Positions 44,248-52,245 of a stretch of DNA of 64,000 bases are shown piece by piece. The DNA lies in assembly GCF_018070465.1 (NCBI RefSeq), contig NZ_JAGPXT010000004.1, positions 289,670 to 353,669 of the forward strand, in the 5' to 3' direction. Within the stretch, counting starts at the first letter, position 1; the number at the start of each line of letters is the position of its first letter. The notes under the pieces were generated by a model. That model had not been told where the DNA came from, ran no database searches, and saw only the letters and a list, made by a program, of their open reading frames with translations. This stretch comes from Micromonospora sp. C95. GTDB lineage: Bacteria; Actinomycetota; Actinomycetes; Mycobacteriales; Micromonosporaceae. A program made the translations under genes and the position numbers.

Positions 44248-45162
44248 GTGTCCGAGACGACTTCCCCGAACACCGCCACCCCGGTCGTCGGCACCGCGCG
44301 CGTGAAGCGCGGCATGGCCGAGATGCTCAAGGGCGGTGTGATCATGGACGTGGTCACCCCCGAGCAGGCCAAGATCGCCGAGGACGCCGGTGCGGTCGCG
44401 GTGATGGCGCTGGAGCGGGTACCCGCGGACATCCGGGCCCAGGGCGGGGTGTCCCGGATGAGCGACCCCGACATGATCGACGGCATCATCAACGCGGTCT
44501 CCATCCCGGTGATGGCCAAGGCCCGCATCGGTCACTTCGTCGAGGCGCAGATCCTCCAGTCCCTCGGGGTCGACTACGTCGACGAGTCGGAGGTGCTCAC
44601 CCCGGCCGACTACGCCAACCACATCGACAAGTGGGCGTTCACCGTGCCGTTCGTCTGCGGCGCGACGAACCTGGGCGAGGCGCTGCGCCGGATCACCGAG
44701 GGCGCCGCCATGATCCGCTCCAAGGGCGAGGCCGGCACCGGCGACGTCTCCAACGCCACCACCCACATGCGGAAGATCCGCCAGGAGATCCGTCGCCTGT
44801 CGTCGCTGCCGACCGACGAGCTGTTCGTCGCCGCGAAGGAGTTGCAGGCACCGTACGAGCTGGTCAAGGAGATCGCCGAGACCGGCAAGCTGCCGGTGGT
44901 GCTCTTCACCGCCGGTGGCATCGCCACCCCGGCCGACGCGGCGATGATGATGCAGCTCGGTGCCGAGGGCGTCTTCGTCGGCTCCGGCATCTTCAAGTCC
45001 GGCAACCCGGCCCAGCGGGCCGCCGCCATCGTGAAGGCGACCACCTTCCACGACGACCCGGACGTGCTGGCCAAGGTCTCCCGGGGCCTCGGCGAGGCGA
45101 TGGTCGGCATCAACGTCGACGACCTCCCGCAGCCGCACCGCCTCGCCGAACGTGGCTGGTGA
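44248..45162 (+). CDS. pdxS: pyridoxal 5'-phosphate synthase lyase subunit PdxS
   Basis: A 304-residue TIM-barrel subunit of the vitamin B6 synthase. It condenses ribose 5-phosphate, glyceraldehyde 3-phosphate and ammonia from PdxT to PLP. Highly conserved blocks are [20 protein letters not shown], the catalytic lysine region [46 protein letters not shown] and [14 protein letters not shown]. The start follows GAGGAG at good spacing. It forms the PLP synthase operon with pdxT, which starts at its stop. Confidence 0.97.
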   Translation: MSETTSPNTATPVVGTARVKRGMAEMLKGGVIMDVVTPEQAKIAEDAGAVAVMALERVPADIRAQGGVSRMSDPDMIDGIINAVSIPVMAKARIGHFVEAQILQSLGVDYVDESEVLTPADYANHIDKWAFTVPFVCGATNLGEALRRITEGAAMIRSKGEAGTGDVSNATTHMRKIRQEIRRLSSLPTDELFVAAKELQAPYELVKEIAETGKLPVVLFTAGGIATPADAAMMMQLGAEGVFVGSGIFKSGNPAQRAAAIVKATTFHDDPDVLAKVSRGLGEAMVGINVDDLPQPHRLAERGW

Positions 45163-45163
45163 C

Positions 45164-45769
45164 GTGACGGCACCCGTGATCGGTGTGCTCGCCCTGCAGG
45201 GCGATGTCCGCGAACACCTCGCGGCCCTGACCGCGGCGGGCGCGCGGGCCTGTCCGGTACGCCGGCCGGCGGAACTGGACGCGGTCGACGGCCTGGTCAT
45301 CCCGGGCGGGGAGTCCACCACGATCAGCAAGCTGGTCGACATCTTCGAGCTGCGCGGCCCGATCGACAAGCGGATCGCCGACGGGATGCCGGTCTACGGC
45401 TCCTGCGCCGGAATGATCATGATGGCTGAAGAGGTGCTCGACGGCCGGCCGGACCAGCGCGGCTTCGACGGCATCGCGATGACCGTTCGCCGCAACGCGT
45501 TCGGCCGGCAGGTCGACTCCTTCGAGGCGCCGGTGGAGATCTCCGGCATCCCGGGCGGGCCGCTGCACGCGGTCTTCATCCGCGCGCCCTGGGTCGAGCG
45601 GGTCGGCGAGGGCGTCGAGGTGCTGGGCAAGGTGGCCGACGGCCCGGCCACCGGCCGGATCGTCGCCGTACGCCAGAACAACCTGCTGGCGACCTCGTTC
45701 CACCCGGAACTGACCGGCGACCCTCGCCTGCACGCCTACTTCGTCAACCTGGTCCACGCCACCCGCTGA
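45164..45769 (+). CDS. pdxT: pyridoxal 5'-phosphate synthase glutaminase subunit PdxT
   Basis: A 201-residue class I glutaminase that delivers ammonia to PdxS. The oxyanion strand [12 protein letters not shown], the nucleophile Cys in [27 protein letters not shown] and the His/Glu of the triad in [10 protein letters not shown] are all present. The GTG starting [15 protein letters not shown] was chosen; a GTG four codons upstream overlaps pdxS by 11 bp. It ends before a GC-rich repeat and a palindrome. Confidence 0.95.
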   Translation: MTAPVIGVLALQGDVREHLAALTAAGARACPVRRPAELDAVDGLVIPGGESTTISKLVDIFELRGPIDKRIADGMPVYGSCAGMIMMAEEVLDGRPDQRGFDGIAMTVRRNAFGRQVDSFEAPVEISGIPGGPLHAVFIRAPWVERVGEGVEVLGKVADGPATGRIVAVRQNNLLATSFHPELTGDPRLHAYFVNLVHATR

Positions 45770-45790
45770 CCCGCCCCGCCCACCCGCACC

Positions 45791-45844
45791 ACCCGCCCCG
45801 CACGCGCCCCACCCGCCGCGCACGCGCCCCACCCGCCGGGCACG
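45791..45844. repeat. 20-bp GC-rich tandem repeat
   Basis: The unit ACCCGCCCCGCACGCGCCCC is present about 2.7 times with few changes, just downstream of pdxT. Confidence 0.6.
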
Positions 45845-45851
45845 TGCGGCA

Positions 45852-45911
45852 GCAGTTTCGGGGGTGTTGCTCCCTCGACTCGCTTCGAGGCAGCAACATC
45901 CCCGAAACTGC
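45852..45911. terminator. long palindrome between pdxT and MmyB-like regulator (GCAGTTTCGGGG family)
   Basis: The 20-base arms GCAGTTTCGGGGGTGTTGCT and its complement at 45892-45911 have one wobble pair and enclose a further small stem (CCTCGA/TCGAGG). It lies between convergent gene ends at 45769 and 45963. Related sequence is found at 52881-52987, also between convergent genes. A bidirectional terminator or a dispersed palindromic repeat is likely. Confidence 0.6.
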
Positions 45912-45962
45912 GCGGATCTTCCCGGTGGGGGTGGGCGGCGGGCGGGCGCCAGGGCGGCGGGG

Positions 45963-46814
45963 TCAGCTGGCGACCGAGCGGAGGCCGCCGGGGCGGCGGC
46001 CCAGCAGGCGGTCCAGCGTCGCGGCGCTGTCCGCGTCGGCGGGCTGCTGCACCACCAGCCGTTGCTGGTCGTCGGCGAGTTCCAGGGTCTCGTACGACAG
46101 CCGAAGCGGCCCGACCTCCGGATGCCGCAACCAGCGCACCCCGCTCGGCCGCACCGCGACCGGCCGGCGCTGCCACCGGGACTGGAACGGTTCCCCGACA
46201 GTACGGGCGAGCCGTTCGGCGAACGCGTCGGTGGCGGGCTCGCCGCCGCGCAACCGGTGCAGGTCGGCCACCTGCTGGTCGGCGAGATCCGCCCAGTCGG
46301 GGAAGTGCTGGCGTGCGCGCTCGTCGGTGAAGAGGAACCACACGAGGTTTGGCCGCTCGTCGTCGAGCAGCCCGACGGGGCGGGCCAACCGGTCGAACGG
46401 GTCGTTCCAGGCCAGCACGTCGCCGAGCCGGTTGAGCAGGTACGCCGGCCGGTCCCGCAGCGCCTCCAGCAACGTGCGGACCTGCGGGCGTACGGTCCGC
46501 GACACGACCGGACGCCCACCCGCGCACAGGCGCCGGCGGTGGTCCACCGACGCGAGTTGCTGAAGGTGCCGCCGGTCGGCGTCGTCGAGCCGCAGCGCCT
46601 CGGCCAGCGCGGCGAGGATGCCCGGCGACGGGCGGGTGTCCCGGCCCTGTTCGAGCCGGGTCAGGTATTCCACGCTCACCTGGGCCAACGTGGCCAACTC
46701 CGCCCGCCGCAGGCCCGGCGTACGCCGCCGGCCGTTGGTGGGCAACCCCACCTGCTCGGGTCGCAGCGCCTCCCGGCGGCTACGGAGGAACGCGCCCAAC
46801 TCGCCGTCCATCAC
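45963..46814 (-). CDS. XRE family regulator with MmyB-like ligand domain
   Basis: A 283-residue regulator. The N-terminal helix-turn-helix is seen in LGAFLRSRREALRPEQVGL and LRRAELATLAQVSVEYLTRLEQG, with RTPGLRREE-like conservation (RTPGLRRAE). The C-terminal MmyB-type domain (DRPAYLLNRLGDVLAWNDPFDRL, then FPDWADLADQQVADL and WLRHPEVGPLRLSYE) is expected to bind a fatty-acid-like ligand. It is divergent from an FMN reductase gene 100 bp away, a frequent pairing in which the regulator controls the oxidoreductase. Adjacent GTG and ATG starts are possible; CAGACT six bases before the GTG suggests a leaderless message. Confidence 0.88.
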   Translation of the reverse strand: MMDGELGAFLRSRREALRPEQVGLPTNGRRRTPGLRRAELATLAQVSVEYLTRLEQGRDTRPSPGILAALAEALRLDDADRRHLQQLASVDHRRRLCAGGRPVVSRTVRPQVRTLLEALRDRPAYLLNRLGDVLAWNDPFDRLARPVGLLDDERPNLVWFLFTDERARQHFPDWADLADQQVADLHRLRGGEPATDAFAERLARTVGEPFQSRWQRRPVAVRPSGVRWLRHPEVGPLRLSYETLELADDQQRLVVQQPADADSAATLDRLLGRRPGGLRSVAS

Positions 46815-46914
46815 GCATCCAGTCTGCCGCGTCCGATGCCCGGGAGCCTGTCCCCGCCGGGGCTACCCTCCCGCCGGTCTCCCCAAGCGCTCCCGGCAGC
46901 GGTGGGATCGGGTC

Positions 46915-47544
46915 ATGAACAGTACGCAGCAGCACAGACCGATCATGGTGGGCCTCGTGGTGGGCAGCAGTCGGCAGGGGCGACGCGGCCCGGCGGTGGC
47001 GGGATGGGTGGCCGAAACGGCGGCCCGGCATCCGGCGACGAAAGCGGGGGAGGTGACCGTCGAACTGATCGACCTGGCCGAGCAGCGGCTGCCGATGCTC
47101 GACGAACCGGTGCCGGCCAGGTTCGGCGACTACCGCCACGAGCACACCCGTCGCTGGTCGACGGTGGTGGCGGCCTGCGACGCCTTCATCTTCGTCACCC
47201 CGGAGTACAACAGCTCGGTCCCGGCGGTACTCAAGAACGCCATCGACCATCTGGACGCCGAGTGGCGCGGCAAGCCGGCCGGATTGCTCAGCTACGGGGC
47301 GCGGGGCGGTGGGCGGGCCGCCGCGCACCTGCGGGCGATCCTCGGTGAGGTGGGCATGAAGGTCCGACCGGACCACGTCGAGTTGCAGCTCTTCACCGAC
47401 TTCCAGTGGCCCGCCGGGAGTACCTCCGACCCGACCGCGAAAGCCCGGATCGCACCCGCGCCGGAACGTGCGGCCGAAGTGACGCTGATGGTCACCGACC
47501 TGGTGGCCGCCGGCCGAGCCGCCGACCCGGTGCCGGTGTCGTGA
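46915..47544 (+). CDS. NADPH-dependent FMN reductase family protein
   Basis: A 209-residue flavodoxin-like reductase. The FMN phosphate loop GLVVGSSRQGRRGPAVAGWV near residue 12 and the second flavin contact FVTPEYNSSVPAVLKNAIDHL near 98 are diagnostic; SYGARGGGRAAAHLR follows. It reduces FMN or quinone-like substrates with NAD(P)H. It is divergent from the MmyB-like regulator, which probably controls it, and overlaps the next small gene by 4 bp (GTGA). Confidence 0.88.
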   Translation: MNSTQQHRPIMVGLVVGSSRQGRRGPAVAGWVAETAARHPATKAGEVTVELIDLAEQRLPMLDEPVPARFGDYRHEHTRRWSTVVAACDAFIFVTPEYNSSVPAVLKNAIDHLDAEWRGKPAGLLSYGARGGGRAAAHLRAILGEVGMKVRPDHVELQLFTDFQWPAGSTSDPTAKARIAPAPERAAEVTLMVTDLVAAGRAADPVPVS

Positions 47545-47843
47545 GCACGGACACCCTCCTGATCAGCTACCGGGTCCGGACCGACTGTCTCGACGAGCAT
47601 CTGGCGCTGCTCAACCCGGTCCACGAGGAACTGGCCCGAGTCCGGCCACCGGGGTTTCGCTATCTGACCCTCCGGCTCGACGACGGGTTCAGCTTCGTCG
47701 ACGTCGTCATCGGCCCGGACCTGCCCGGACCACTGCCGTCGCTGGAGGCGTTCGGCCGCTTCCGGGCCGGGCTCGATGAGCGATGCGAGCAGCGCAGCAC
47801 GACCGAGTTCACCGTGCTGGGGTCGTACGGCATGGGCGAATAG
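47541..47843 (+). CDS. small alpha/beta-barrel-like hypothetical protein
   Basis: A 100-residue protein that begins STDTLLISYRVRTDCLDEHLALLNPVHEEL and continues YLTLRLDDGFSFVDVVIG. The alternation of strand, helix and strand resembles dimeric ferredoxin-like alpha/beta barrel proteins of the antibiotic monooxygenase type, though no signature residue makes this certain. It is translationally coupled to the FMN reductase, so a role in the same redox pathway is likely. The GTG start overlaps the upstream stop. Confidence 0.7.
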   Translation: MSTDTLLISYRVRTDCLDEHLALLNPVHEELARVRPPGFRYLTLRLDDGFSFVDVVIGPDLPGPLPSLEAFGRFRAGLDERCEQRSTTEFTVLGSYGMGE

Positions 47844-47888
47844 CTTCGTCCGCTTTGTGGCGATCGGGGGAGGGTCGGCCGACGGCTG

Positions 47889-47921
47889 ACGTGCGGCGGG
47901 TGACGACCACCCGCCGCACGT
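47889..47921 (+). terminator. terminator hairpin before yebC
   Basis: A perfect 14-bp inverted repeat, ACGTGCGGCGGGTG and its complement, with a 5-nt loop, lies 45 bp after the small hypothetical gene. TAGGAT at 47925-47930 just after it is a candidate -10 box for yebC, giving a leader of about 125 nt. Nothing else was seen in this 219-bp gap. Confidence 0.65.
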
Positions 47922-48062
47922 CGGTAGGATTGTCGAGATTCGGCAGGGCCATCTGGCCGCCACTGCTTCCACCAGAGCTGACCGGCACCACCGTGTGCGC
48001 CGGTGCGGAGCGGGGCGCTCGGTGCGGTCGATGCAGACGGCGGGTAGCAACGGAGGTAACAG

Positions 48063-48812
48063 ATGTCCGGCCACTCAAAGTGGGCGACGACCAAGCACAA
48101 GAAGGCGGTCATCGACGCCAAGCGCGGCAAGATGTTCGCCAAGCTGATCAAGAACGTGGAGGTCGCGGCGCGTACCGGTGGCGGTGATCCGGCCGGCAAC
48201 CCGACGCTCTACGACGCGATCCAGAAGGCCAAGAAGAATTCGGTCCCCAACGACAACATCGACCGGGCCGTCAAGCGCGGCTCCGGCCTGGAGGCCGGCG
48301 GCGCCGATTACCAGACGATCATGTATGAGGGGTACGGCCCGAACGGCGTCGCGCTGCTGATCGAGTGCCTGACCGACAACCGCAACCGCGCCGCCACCGA
48401 GGTGCGCACCGCACTGACCCGCAACGGCGGCTCCTTCGCCGATGCCGGTTCCGTGTCGTACATGTTCTCCCGCAAGGGTGTGGTGATCGTGCCCAAGGCC
48501 GGCACCACCGAGGACGACGTGATGCTGGCCGTCCTCGACGCGGGCGCCGAGGAGGTCAACGACCTGGACGAGGCGTTCGAGGTGGTCTCCGAGCCGACCG
48601 ACCTGCTCGCCGTGCGGACCGCGTTGCAGGACGCCGGCATCGAGTACGAGTCGGCCGAGTCCTCCCTGGTGCCAAGCGTCACCGTGCCGCTGGACGAGGA
48701 GGGCGCGCGCAAGATCTTCAAGCTGATCGACGTCCTGGAGGACAGCGACGACGTGCAGAACGTCTACGCCAACTTCGACGTCTCCGACGAGGTCATGGCC
48801 GCCGTCGGCTGA
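48063..48812 (+). CDS. yebC: YebC/PmpR family transcriptional regulator
   Basis: A 249-residue YebC/TACO1-type protein. The N-terminus [23 protein letters not shown] is canonical, followed by [17 protein letters not shown] and [22 protein letters not shown]. Members act as DNA-binding regulators or help ribosomes through proline stretches. GGAGG stands seven bases before the ATG. In mycobacteria it follows the pdx genes and precedes ruvCAB, but ruv genes do not follow here. A decayed copy of its 3' end is found about 300 bp downstream. Confidence 0.95.
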   Translation: MSGHSKWATTKHKKAVIDAKRGKMFAKLIKNVEVAARTGGGDPAGNPTLYDAIQKAKKNSVPNDNIDRAVKRGSGLEAGGADYQTIMYEGYGPNGVALLIECLTDNRNRAATEVRTALTRNGGSFADAGSVSYMFSRKGVVIVPKAGTTEDDVMLAVLDAGAEEVNDLDEAFEVVSEPTDLLAVRTALQDAGIEYESAESSLVPSVTVPLDEEGARKIFKLIDVLEDSDDVQNVYANFDVSDEVMAAVG

Positions 48813-48885
48813 CCCCGGGCAGTGGGCGGCGATCGCTGACAGCCTGAGCGTGCGCGGTGTGCCCGACAGGTCGACCGACGGCGAC

Positions 48886-48897
48886 TAGACTGCCGTG
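48886..48897 (+). promoter_or_regulatory. candidate -10 box for leaderless small membrane protein A
   Basis: TAGACT is followed by six bases and the GTG at 48898. The same layout precedes the paralogue at 49237. Confidence 0.5.
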
Positions 48898-49107
48898 GTG
48901 GCTAGCAGGTCCGGGCAGATCGTCAGCGGCATCGGGACGTCGGCTGTGGCGGTGGGAGCAGTCGTGCTTCTGCTGAGCCTTGCCACTAAGGCGCTCGATC
49001 GGGAAGTCGTCTTCGCCGCCGCATTGCTCGTGGTCGGGGGTCTTCTGTTGCGGGCTGCATTCTGGGGAAACAGCGGCCGGGGTCGGGCTCCGAGCCGTGC
49101 AGGATGA
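48898..49107 (+). CDS. small two-span membrane protein A
   Basis: A 69-residue membrane protein, VASRSGQIVSGIGTSAVAVG then two hydrophobic helices (VVLLLSLATKALD and VVFAAALLVVGGLLLRAAFW). It aligns along its whole length with the protein at 49237: V-x-x-RS-x3-V, GT, a G-rich helix, D, AA-x-LLV-x2-GLLLR and W are shared. This alignment fixes the start at the second of two adjacent GTG codons and fits a leaderless -10 box. The function is unknown. Confidence 0.75.
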   Translation: MASRSGQIVSGIGTSAVAVGAVVLLLSLATKALDREVVFAAALLVVGGLLLRAAFWGNSGRGRAPSRAG

Positions 49108-49112
49108 CAGGT

Positions 49113-49145
49113 CTCAGCGATGAGATCATGGCTGCGGTCGGCTGA
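49113..49145 (+). pseudogene. remnant of yebC 3' end
   Basis: These bases read LSDEIMAAVG followed by a stop and match the last codons of yebC (SDEVMAAVG, stop, then CCC) at 48786-48815, with a 2-base difference just upstream. The remnant stands about 90 bp before the second small membrane gene, as the true yebC end stands about 85 bp before the first. This marks a tandem duplication of the yebC end plus the small gene. Confidence 0.7.
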
Positions 49146-49224
49146 CCCAGCCACGAGCGGTAGCCGGCGTCGACCGGCCTGGGCCGGAGCCTTCCGTGGC
49201 CCGGGGATATCGATGGCGGAGTTC

Positions 49225-49236
49225 TATGATGCGCCG
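49225..49236 (+). promoter_or_regulatory. candidate -10 box for leaderless small membrane protein B
   Basis: TATGAT is followed by six bases and the GTG at 49237, the same spacing as at its paralogue. Confidence 0.5.
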
Positions 49237-49443
49237 GTGGACAAGAGATCGGCGGAGACCGTCGGCGCACTGGGCACACTTGGGGCACTGGGCGGAGCGT
49301 TCGCCTTCCTCCTTGGCTTCGCCGATGTGGGCTATGGCGACAAACTTCTCGCTGCCGGAGGGCTCCTGGTGCTCAGTGGCCTGCTGCTGCGGATAGAAGC
49401 CGCGATCTGGCGGAGTAGCGGGCCGACGGCTGGCGGCGACTGA
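49237..49443 (+). CDS. small two-span membrane protein B, paralogue of A
   Basis: A 68-residue membrane protein, VDKRSAETVGALGTLGALGG with two hydrophobic helices (FAFLLGFADVGYGD and LLAAGGLLVLSGLLLRI). It is the diverged tandem copy of the protein at 48898. The GTG start is supported by alignment with that copy and by the TATGAT box six bases upstream; an ATG eight codons earlier overlaps the -10 box and is less likely. The function is unknown. Confidence 0.7.
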   Translation: MDKRSAETVGALGTLGALGGAFAFLLGFADVGYGDKLLAAGGLLVLSGLLLRIEAAIWRSSGPTAGGD

Positions 49444-49484
49444 ACGATCGGTGCGCACCGCGTCTTCTCCCTGGCGTACGGGAG

Positions 49485-49529
49485 ATCTTGGAAAATTCCC
49501 GTTAGCGAAGAACGGAAAGTGTCCAAGAT
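49485..49529. terminator. inverted repeat after small membrane protein B
   Basis: ATCTTGGA (49485-49492) and TCCAAGAT (49522-49529) with inner CCGTT/AACGG form a nested hairpin in a locally AT-richer stretch of the 180-bp gap. It is a likely terminator. Confidence 0.5.
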
Positions 49530-49587
49530 TTGCTCGCCTCGACGGGCTTGACGGTGTGCGAGCGGGCCGGGGCCGGTCGGCTGACGG

Positions 49588-49623
49588 TTGCTAAAGACTT
49601 CTTTCTAAAGCATTCTCTACTGT
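49588..49623 (+). promoter_or_regulatory. promoter and direct-repeat operator of ArsR-like gene
   Basis: TTGCTA (49588-49593) and CATTCT (49611-49616) are spaced by 17 bases and place the start of transcription at the ATG at 49624. Over them lie two 14-bp direct repeats, CTAAAGACTTCTTT (49591-49604) and CTAAAGCATTCTCT (49605-49618). They may bind the regulator encoded just downstream. Confidence 0.4.
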
Positions 49624-50238
49624 ATGGCTGACGAGATACCTCGGCGCGCGCTCAAGGTCACTGACCCGCGTGCCCTGCGGGCGTACGCCCACCCGCTGCG
49701 GATGCGCCTGATCGGGCTGCTGCGCGGCGAAGGGCCGATGACCGCGACCCAGGCGGCGGCCCGGCTCGACGACAACGTGCCGAACTGCTCGTTCCACCTG
49801 CGGCAACTCGCCAAGTACGGGTTCGCCGAACGGGTGCCCGGTGCGGACGCTCGGGAACGGCCCTGGCGGGCCACCACGCAGTACACCTCCTGGGACGACG
49901 ACTCCGACGACCCGGCCATGCGGGCGGCCACGGACCAGATCAACAGCGTGATGGTCGACGTCTACCTGCAACGGGCGCGCGACTACCTCGCGATCCGCGC
50001 CGACGAGCCCGTCGAGTGGCGGGCCGCCGCCGGCTTCGGTGACGCGTTGCTGCACGTCACCGCCGCCGAGCTGGGTGAGATCACGGAACAGATCGACGCG
50101 CTGCTGGCCCGGTACGACGACCGGATCGCCGACCCGGCGAAACGCCCGCCCGGGTCCCGCCCGGTGACATTCGTCCAGATGGCGCTGCCGCGTGGCGCCG
50201 TACCGCCGCAAGAGACCGCGGGCGGAGACGGGTCGTGA
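49624..50238 (+). CDS. ArsR-like winged-helix regulator
   Basis: A 204-residue regulator with an N-terminal winged helix: LRAYAHPLRMRLIGLLRGEGPMTATQAAARL and the recognition helix CSFHLRQLAKYGFAERV, typical of the ArsR/HTH-20 group that precedes MFS pumps. A helical C-terminal domain of about 110 residues follows (MVDVYLQRARDYLAI). There is no CxC metal site, so the ligand is probably an organic compound. Translation of the exporter starts within its stop (GTGA). It probably controls the pair through direct repeats at its promoter. Confidence 0.88.
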   Translation: MADEIPRRALKVTDPRALRAYAHPLRMRLIGLLRGEGPMTATQAAARLDDNVPNCSFHLRQLAKYGFAERVPGADARERPWRATTQYTSWDDDSDDPAMRAATDQINSVMVDVYLQRARDYLAIRADEPVEWRAAAGFGDALLHVTAAELGEITEQIDALLARYDDRIADPAKRPPGSRPVTFVQMALPRGAVPPQETAGGDGS

Positions 50239-51506
50239 CCGAATCACTCGTCCTGACCGACCCGGCGCCGCCGCGGCGGCCGCGCATCCCACGGCTGCTG
50301 CGGCAGGCGGCCTTCCGGCGCTACTGGTCCGCGCAAGCCGTCTCGCTCTTCGGTGACCAGATCACCGTGCTCGCGGTGCCGCTGCTGGCCGTGCTCGCCT
50401 TCGGCGCCGGACCCGCCGAGATGGGGTACCTGACCGCCGCCTCGCTGCTGCCGAACCTGTTCTTCTCCCTGCCGGCCGGCGCCTGGGTGGACCGGCGCCC
50501 CCGCCGACGCCAGGTGATGATCGTCGCCGATATCGGTCGGGCGGTGCTGCTGCTGGCCGTACCGCTGCTCTGGTGGGTGGACGCGCTGAACCTGCCGCTG
50601 CTCTGTGTCGTGGCCTTCCTGGTCGGGATCCTCTCGGTGTTCTTCGAGGTGGCGCACACCAGTCTGTTCGCCGCGCTGGTCCGACGGCCGGACTACGTGG
50701 ACGCCAACAGTCTGATCAACGGCAGCAGGGCCATGTCGCACGTGGCCGGCCCGAGCATCGGCGGCGTGCTCGTGCAGGTGCTCACCGCCCCGTTCGCCCT
50801 CTTCTCCGGGGTGTTCACCTATCTGACCTCGGCGGTCTTCCTGGCCCGGACAACGGTCACCGAACATCCCGTGCAGAGCGGACCCGGCCGGGGGATGGCC
50901 GCCGGGGTGCGGTACGTGGGCCGCTCGGCGGTCCTCCGGGCGACGTTGCTCGGCACCACCACGCTCAACCTGTTCAGTTACATGTTCGCCGCGCTCTTCG
51001 TGCTGTACGTGACCACCGAGCTGGGTGTCTCCGCGGGCCTGCTCGGCCTGATCATCGGGGCCGGCGCGGTCGGTGGACTGCTCGGCGCGGCGGTCACCGG
51101 TGCGATCAGTCGCCGGATCGGCATCGGCCCCGCGGTACTCCTCGGTTTCGTCGCCTTCCCGGCCCCGATGGTCCTCGTGCCGCTGGCCACGGGGCCACAG
51201 CCGCTGGTGCTCGCGCTGTTGTTCGCCGCCGAGTTCGTTGCCGCGCTGGGCGTCATGATCCTCGACATCGCCGTCGGATCGGTGCAGATCGCGGCCACCC
51301 CGGTGGCGATGCTCGCCGTGGTCTCCGGCTTCCGCCGCACCGTCAACTACGGCATCCGCCCGATCGGTGCCGTGCTCGGCGGTACGCTCGGCGCCGCGAT
51401 CGGGGTACGTCCCGCCCTCTGGATCGCCAGCCTCGGCGCCCTGCTCGGGGTGCTCTGGGTCGTCTTCTCCCCGCTGCGCACCATGCGCACCCTGCCCGAG
51501 AACTGA
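50235..51506 (+). CDS. MFS transporter, drug exporter-like
   Basis: A 423-residue major facilitator with about 12 membrane helices, similar to the DHA3 macrolide-efflux/EntS group. It starts RLLRQAAFRRYWSAQAVSLFGDQITVLAVPL, a typical first helix of this group, with the A-like motif GAWVDRRPRRRQVMIVADIGRA between helices 2 and 3. It likely exports an antibiotic or siderophore by proton antiport. The GTG start overlaps the regulator stop, so regulator and pump are coupled. Confidence 0.9.
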   Translation: MTESLVLTDPAPPRRPRIPRLLRQAAFRRYWSAQAVSLFGDQITVLAVPLLAVLAFGAGPAEMGYLTAASLLPNLFFSLPAGAWVDRRPRRRQVMIVADIGRAVLLLAVPLLWWVDALNLPLLCVVAFLVGILSVFFEVAHTSLFAALVRRPDYVDANSLINGSRAMSHVAGPSIGGVLVQVLTAPFALFSGVFTYLTSAVFLARTTVTEHPVQSGPGRGMAAGVRYVGRSAVLRATLLGTTTLNLFSYMFAALFVLYVTTELGVSAGLLGLIIGAGAVGGLLGAAVTGAISRRIGIGPAVLLGFVAFPAPMVLVPLATGPQPLVLALLFAAEFVAALGVMILDIAVGSVQIAATPVAMLAVVSGFRRTVNYGIRPIGAVLGGTLGAAIGVRPALWIASLGALLGVLWVVFSPLRTMRTLPEN

Positions 51507-51659
51507 AGCCCCGGCCATCAGAACTTCCCCGAGCCGGTAGCCGGACGCGTCACCCGCCCAGTCAGCCGCTCCCGTCGGCCGTGGCACACGGGGCAGCCGC
51601 AACCGCCCACTGTGGATATGCTCGCCGCTGATTTTCGAGTCGACCGAAACGGGGCGGAC

Positions 51660-52229
51660 ATGAGCAGTGTCGACAATCGGCAGGACGTACCGGAGAAGGT
51701 GGCCAGCCTGGCCGCGGAACGCGGGCTGGGTACGTTGATCGACAAGCGCAGCAGCGGCAATCCCATCAGCTCCGCACTCACGATCGTCGCCGTCGGCGCG
51801 GTGGCGATCCTGGTGTCGGTCGCCCTCTTCGCGCTCGCGGCCTCCTGGCGACCGCTCGTCTGGGCGGCGATCCCGTCGTTGGCGCTCGGGATCTGTGCTG
51901 TCGGCTGGTTCGTCGCGGTGTTGGTGAGGGGCTTCGAGGCCGGCTACCTCTACCCTGGCGGGATGGTGTACGTCCGCAACGGCAACGCCCGCGCCGCCAC
52001 CTGGGCCGAGATGGCCGAGGTGGAGGTCCAGGTCTTCGGTGGTGGCACGCTGTTCGCCGGCAAGACCGCGGCGTACCTGATGAAGCCGACCGGCCAGGCG
52101 CCGATGCGGGTCAACTCGATCGACGTCGGGCTCAAGGACGGGGAGCAGGATCCGGTCGGCGCACTGATCCTGCGGCTCGCCAGCGAGGCCGGGCGCCCGA
52201 TCAGCCAGAAGCTCGTCGGCAAGAAGTAG
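51660..52229 (+). CDS. membrane protein of unknown function
   Basis: A 189-residue protein with an N-terminal soluble helix (VPEKVASLAAERGLGTLIDKRS), two membrane helices (LTIVAVGAVAILVSVALFAL and PLVWAAIPSLALGICAVGWFVAVLV) and a C-terminal cytoplasmic domain (GYLYPGGMVYVRNGNARAATW, then FAGKTAAYLMKP) that looks like a pleckstrin-like beta domain. I do not recognise a precise family. A -10-like TATGCT at 51617 would give a short leader; the ATG has GGGGCGG upstream. It precedes a DUF402 gene by 16 bp and may share its transcript. Confidence 0.7.
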   Translation: MSSVDNRQDVPEKVASLAAERGLGTLIDKRSSGNPISSALTIVAVGAVAILVSVALFALAASWRPLVWAAIPSLALGICAVGWFVAVLVRGFEAGYLYPGGMVYVRNGNARAATWAEMAEVEVQVFGGGTLFAGKTAAYLMKPTGQAPMRVNSIDVGLKDGEQDPVGALILRLASEAGRPISQKLVGKK

Positions 52230-52245
52230 AGCGGCATCTGCGAGC

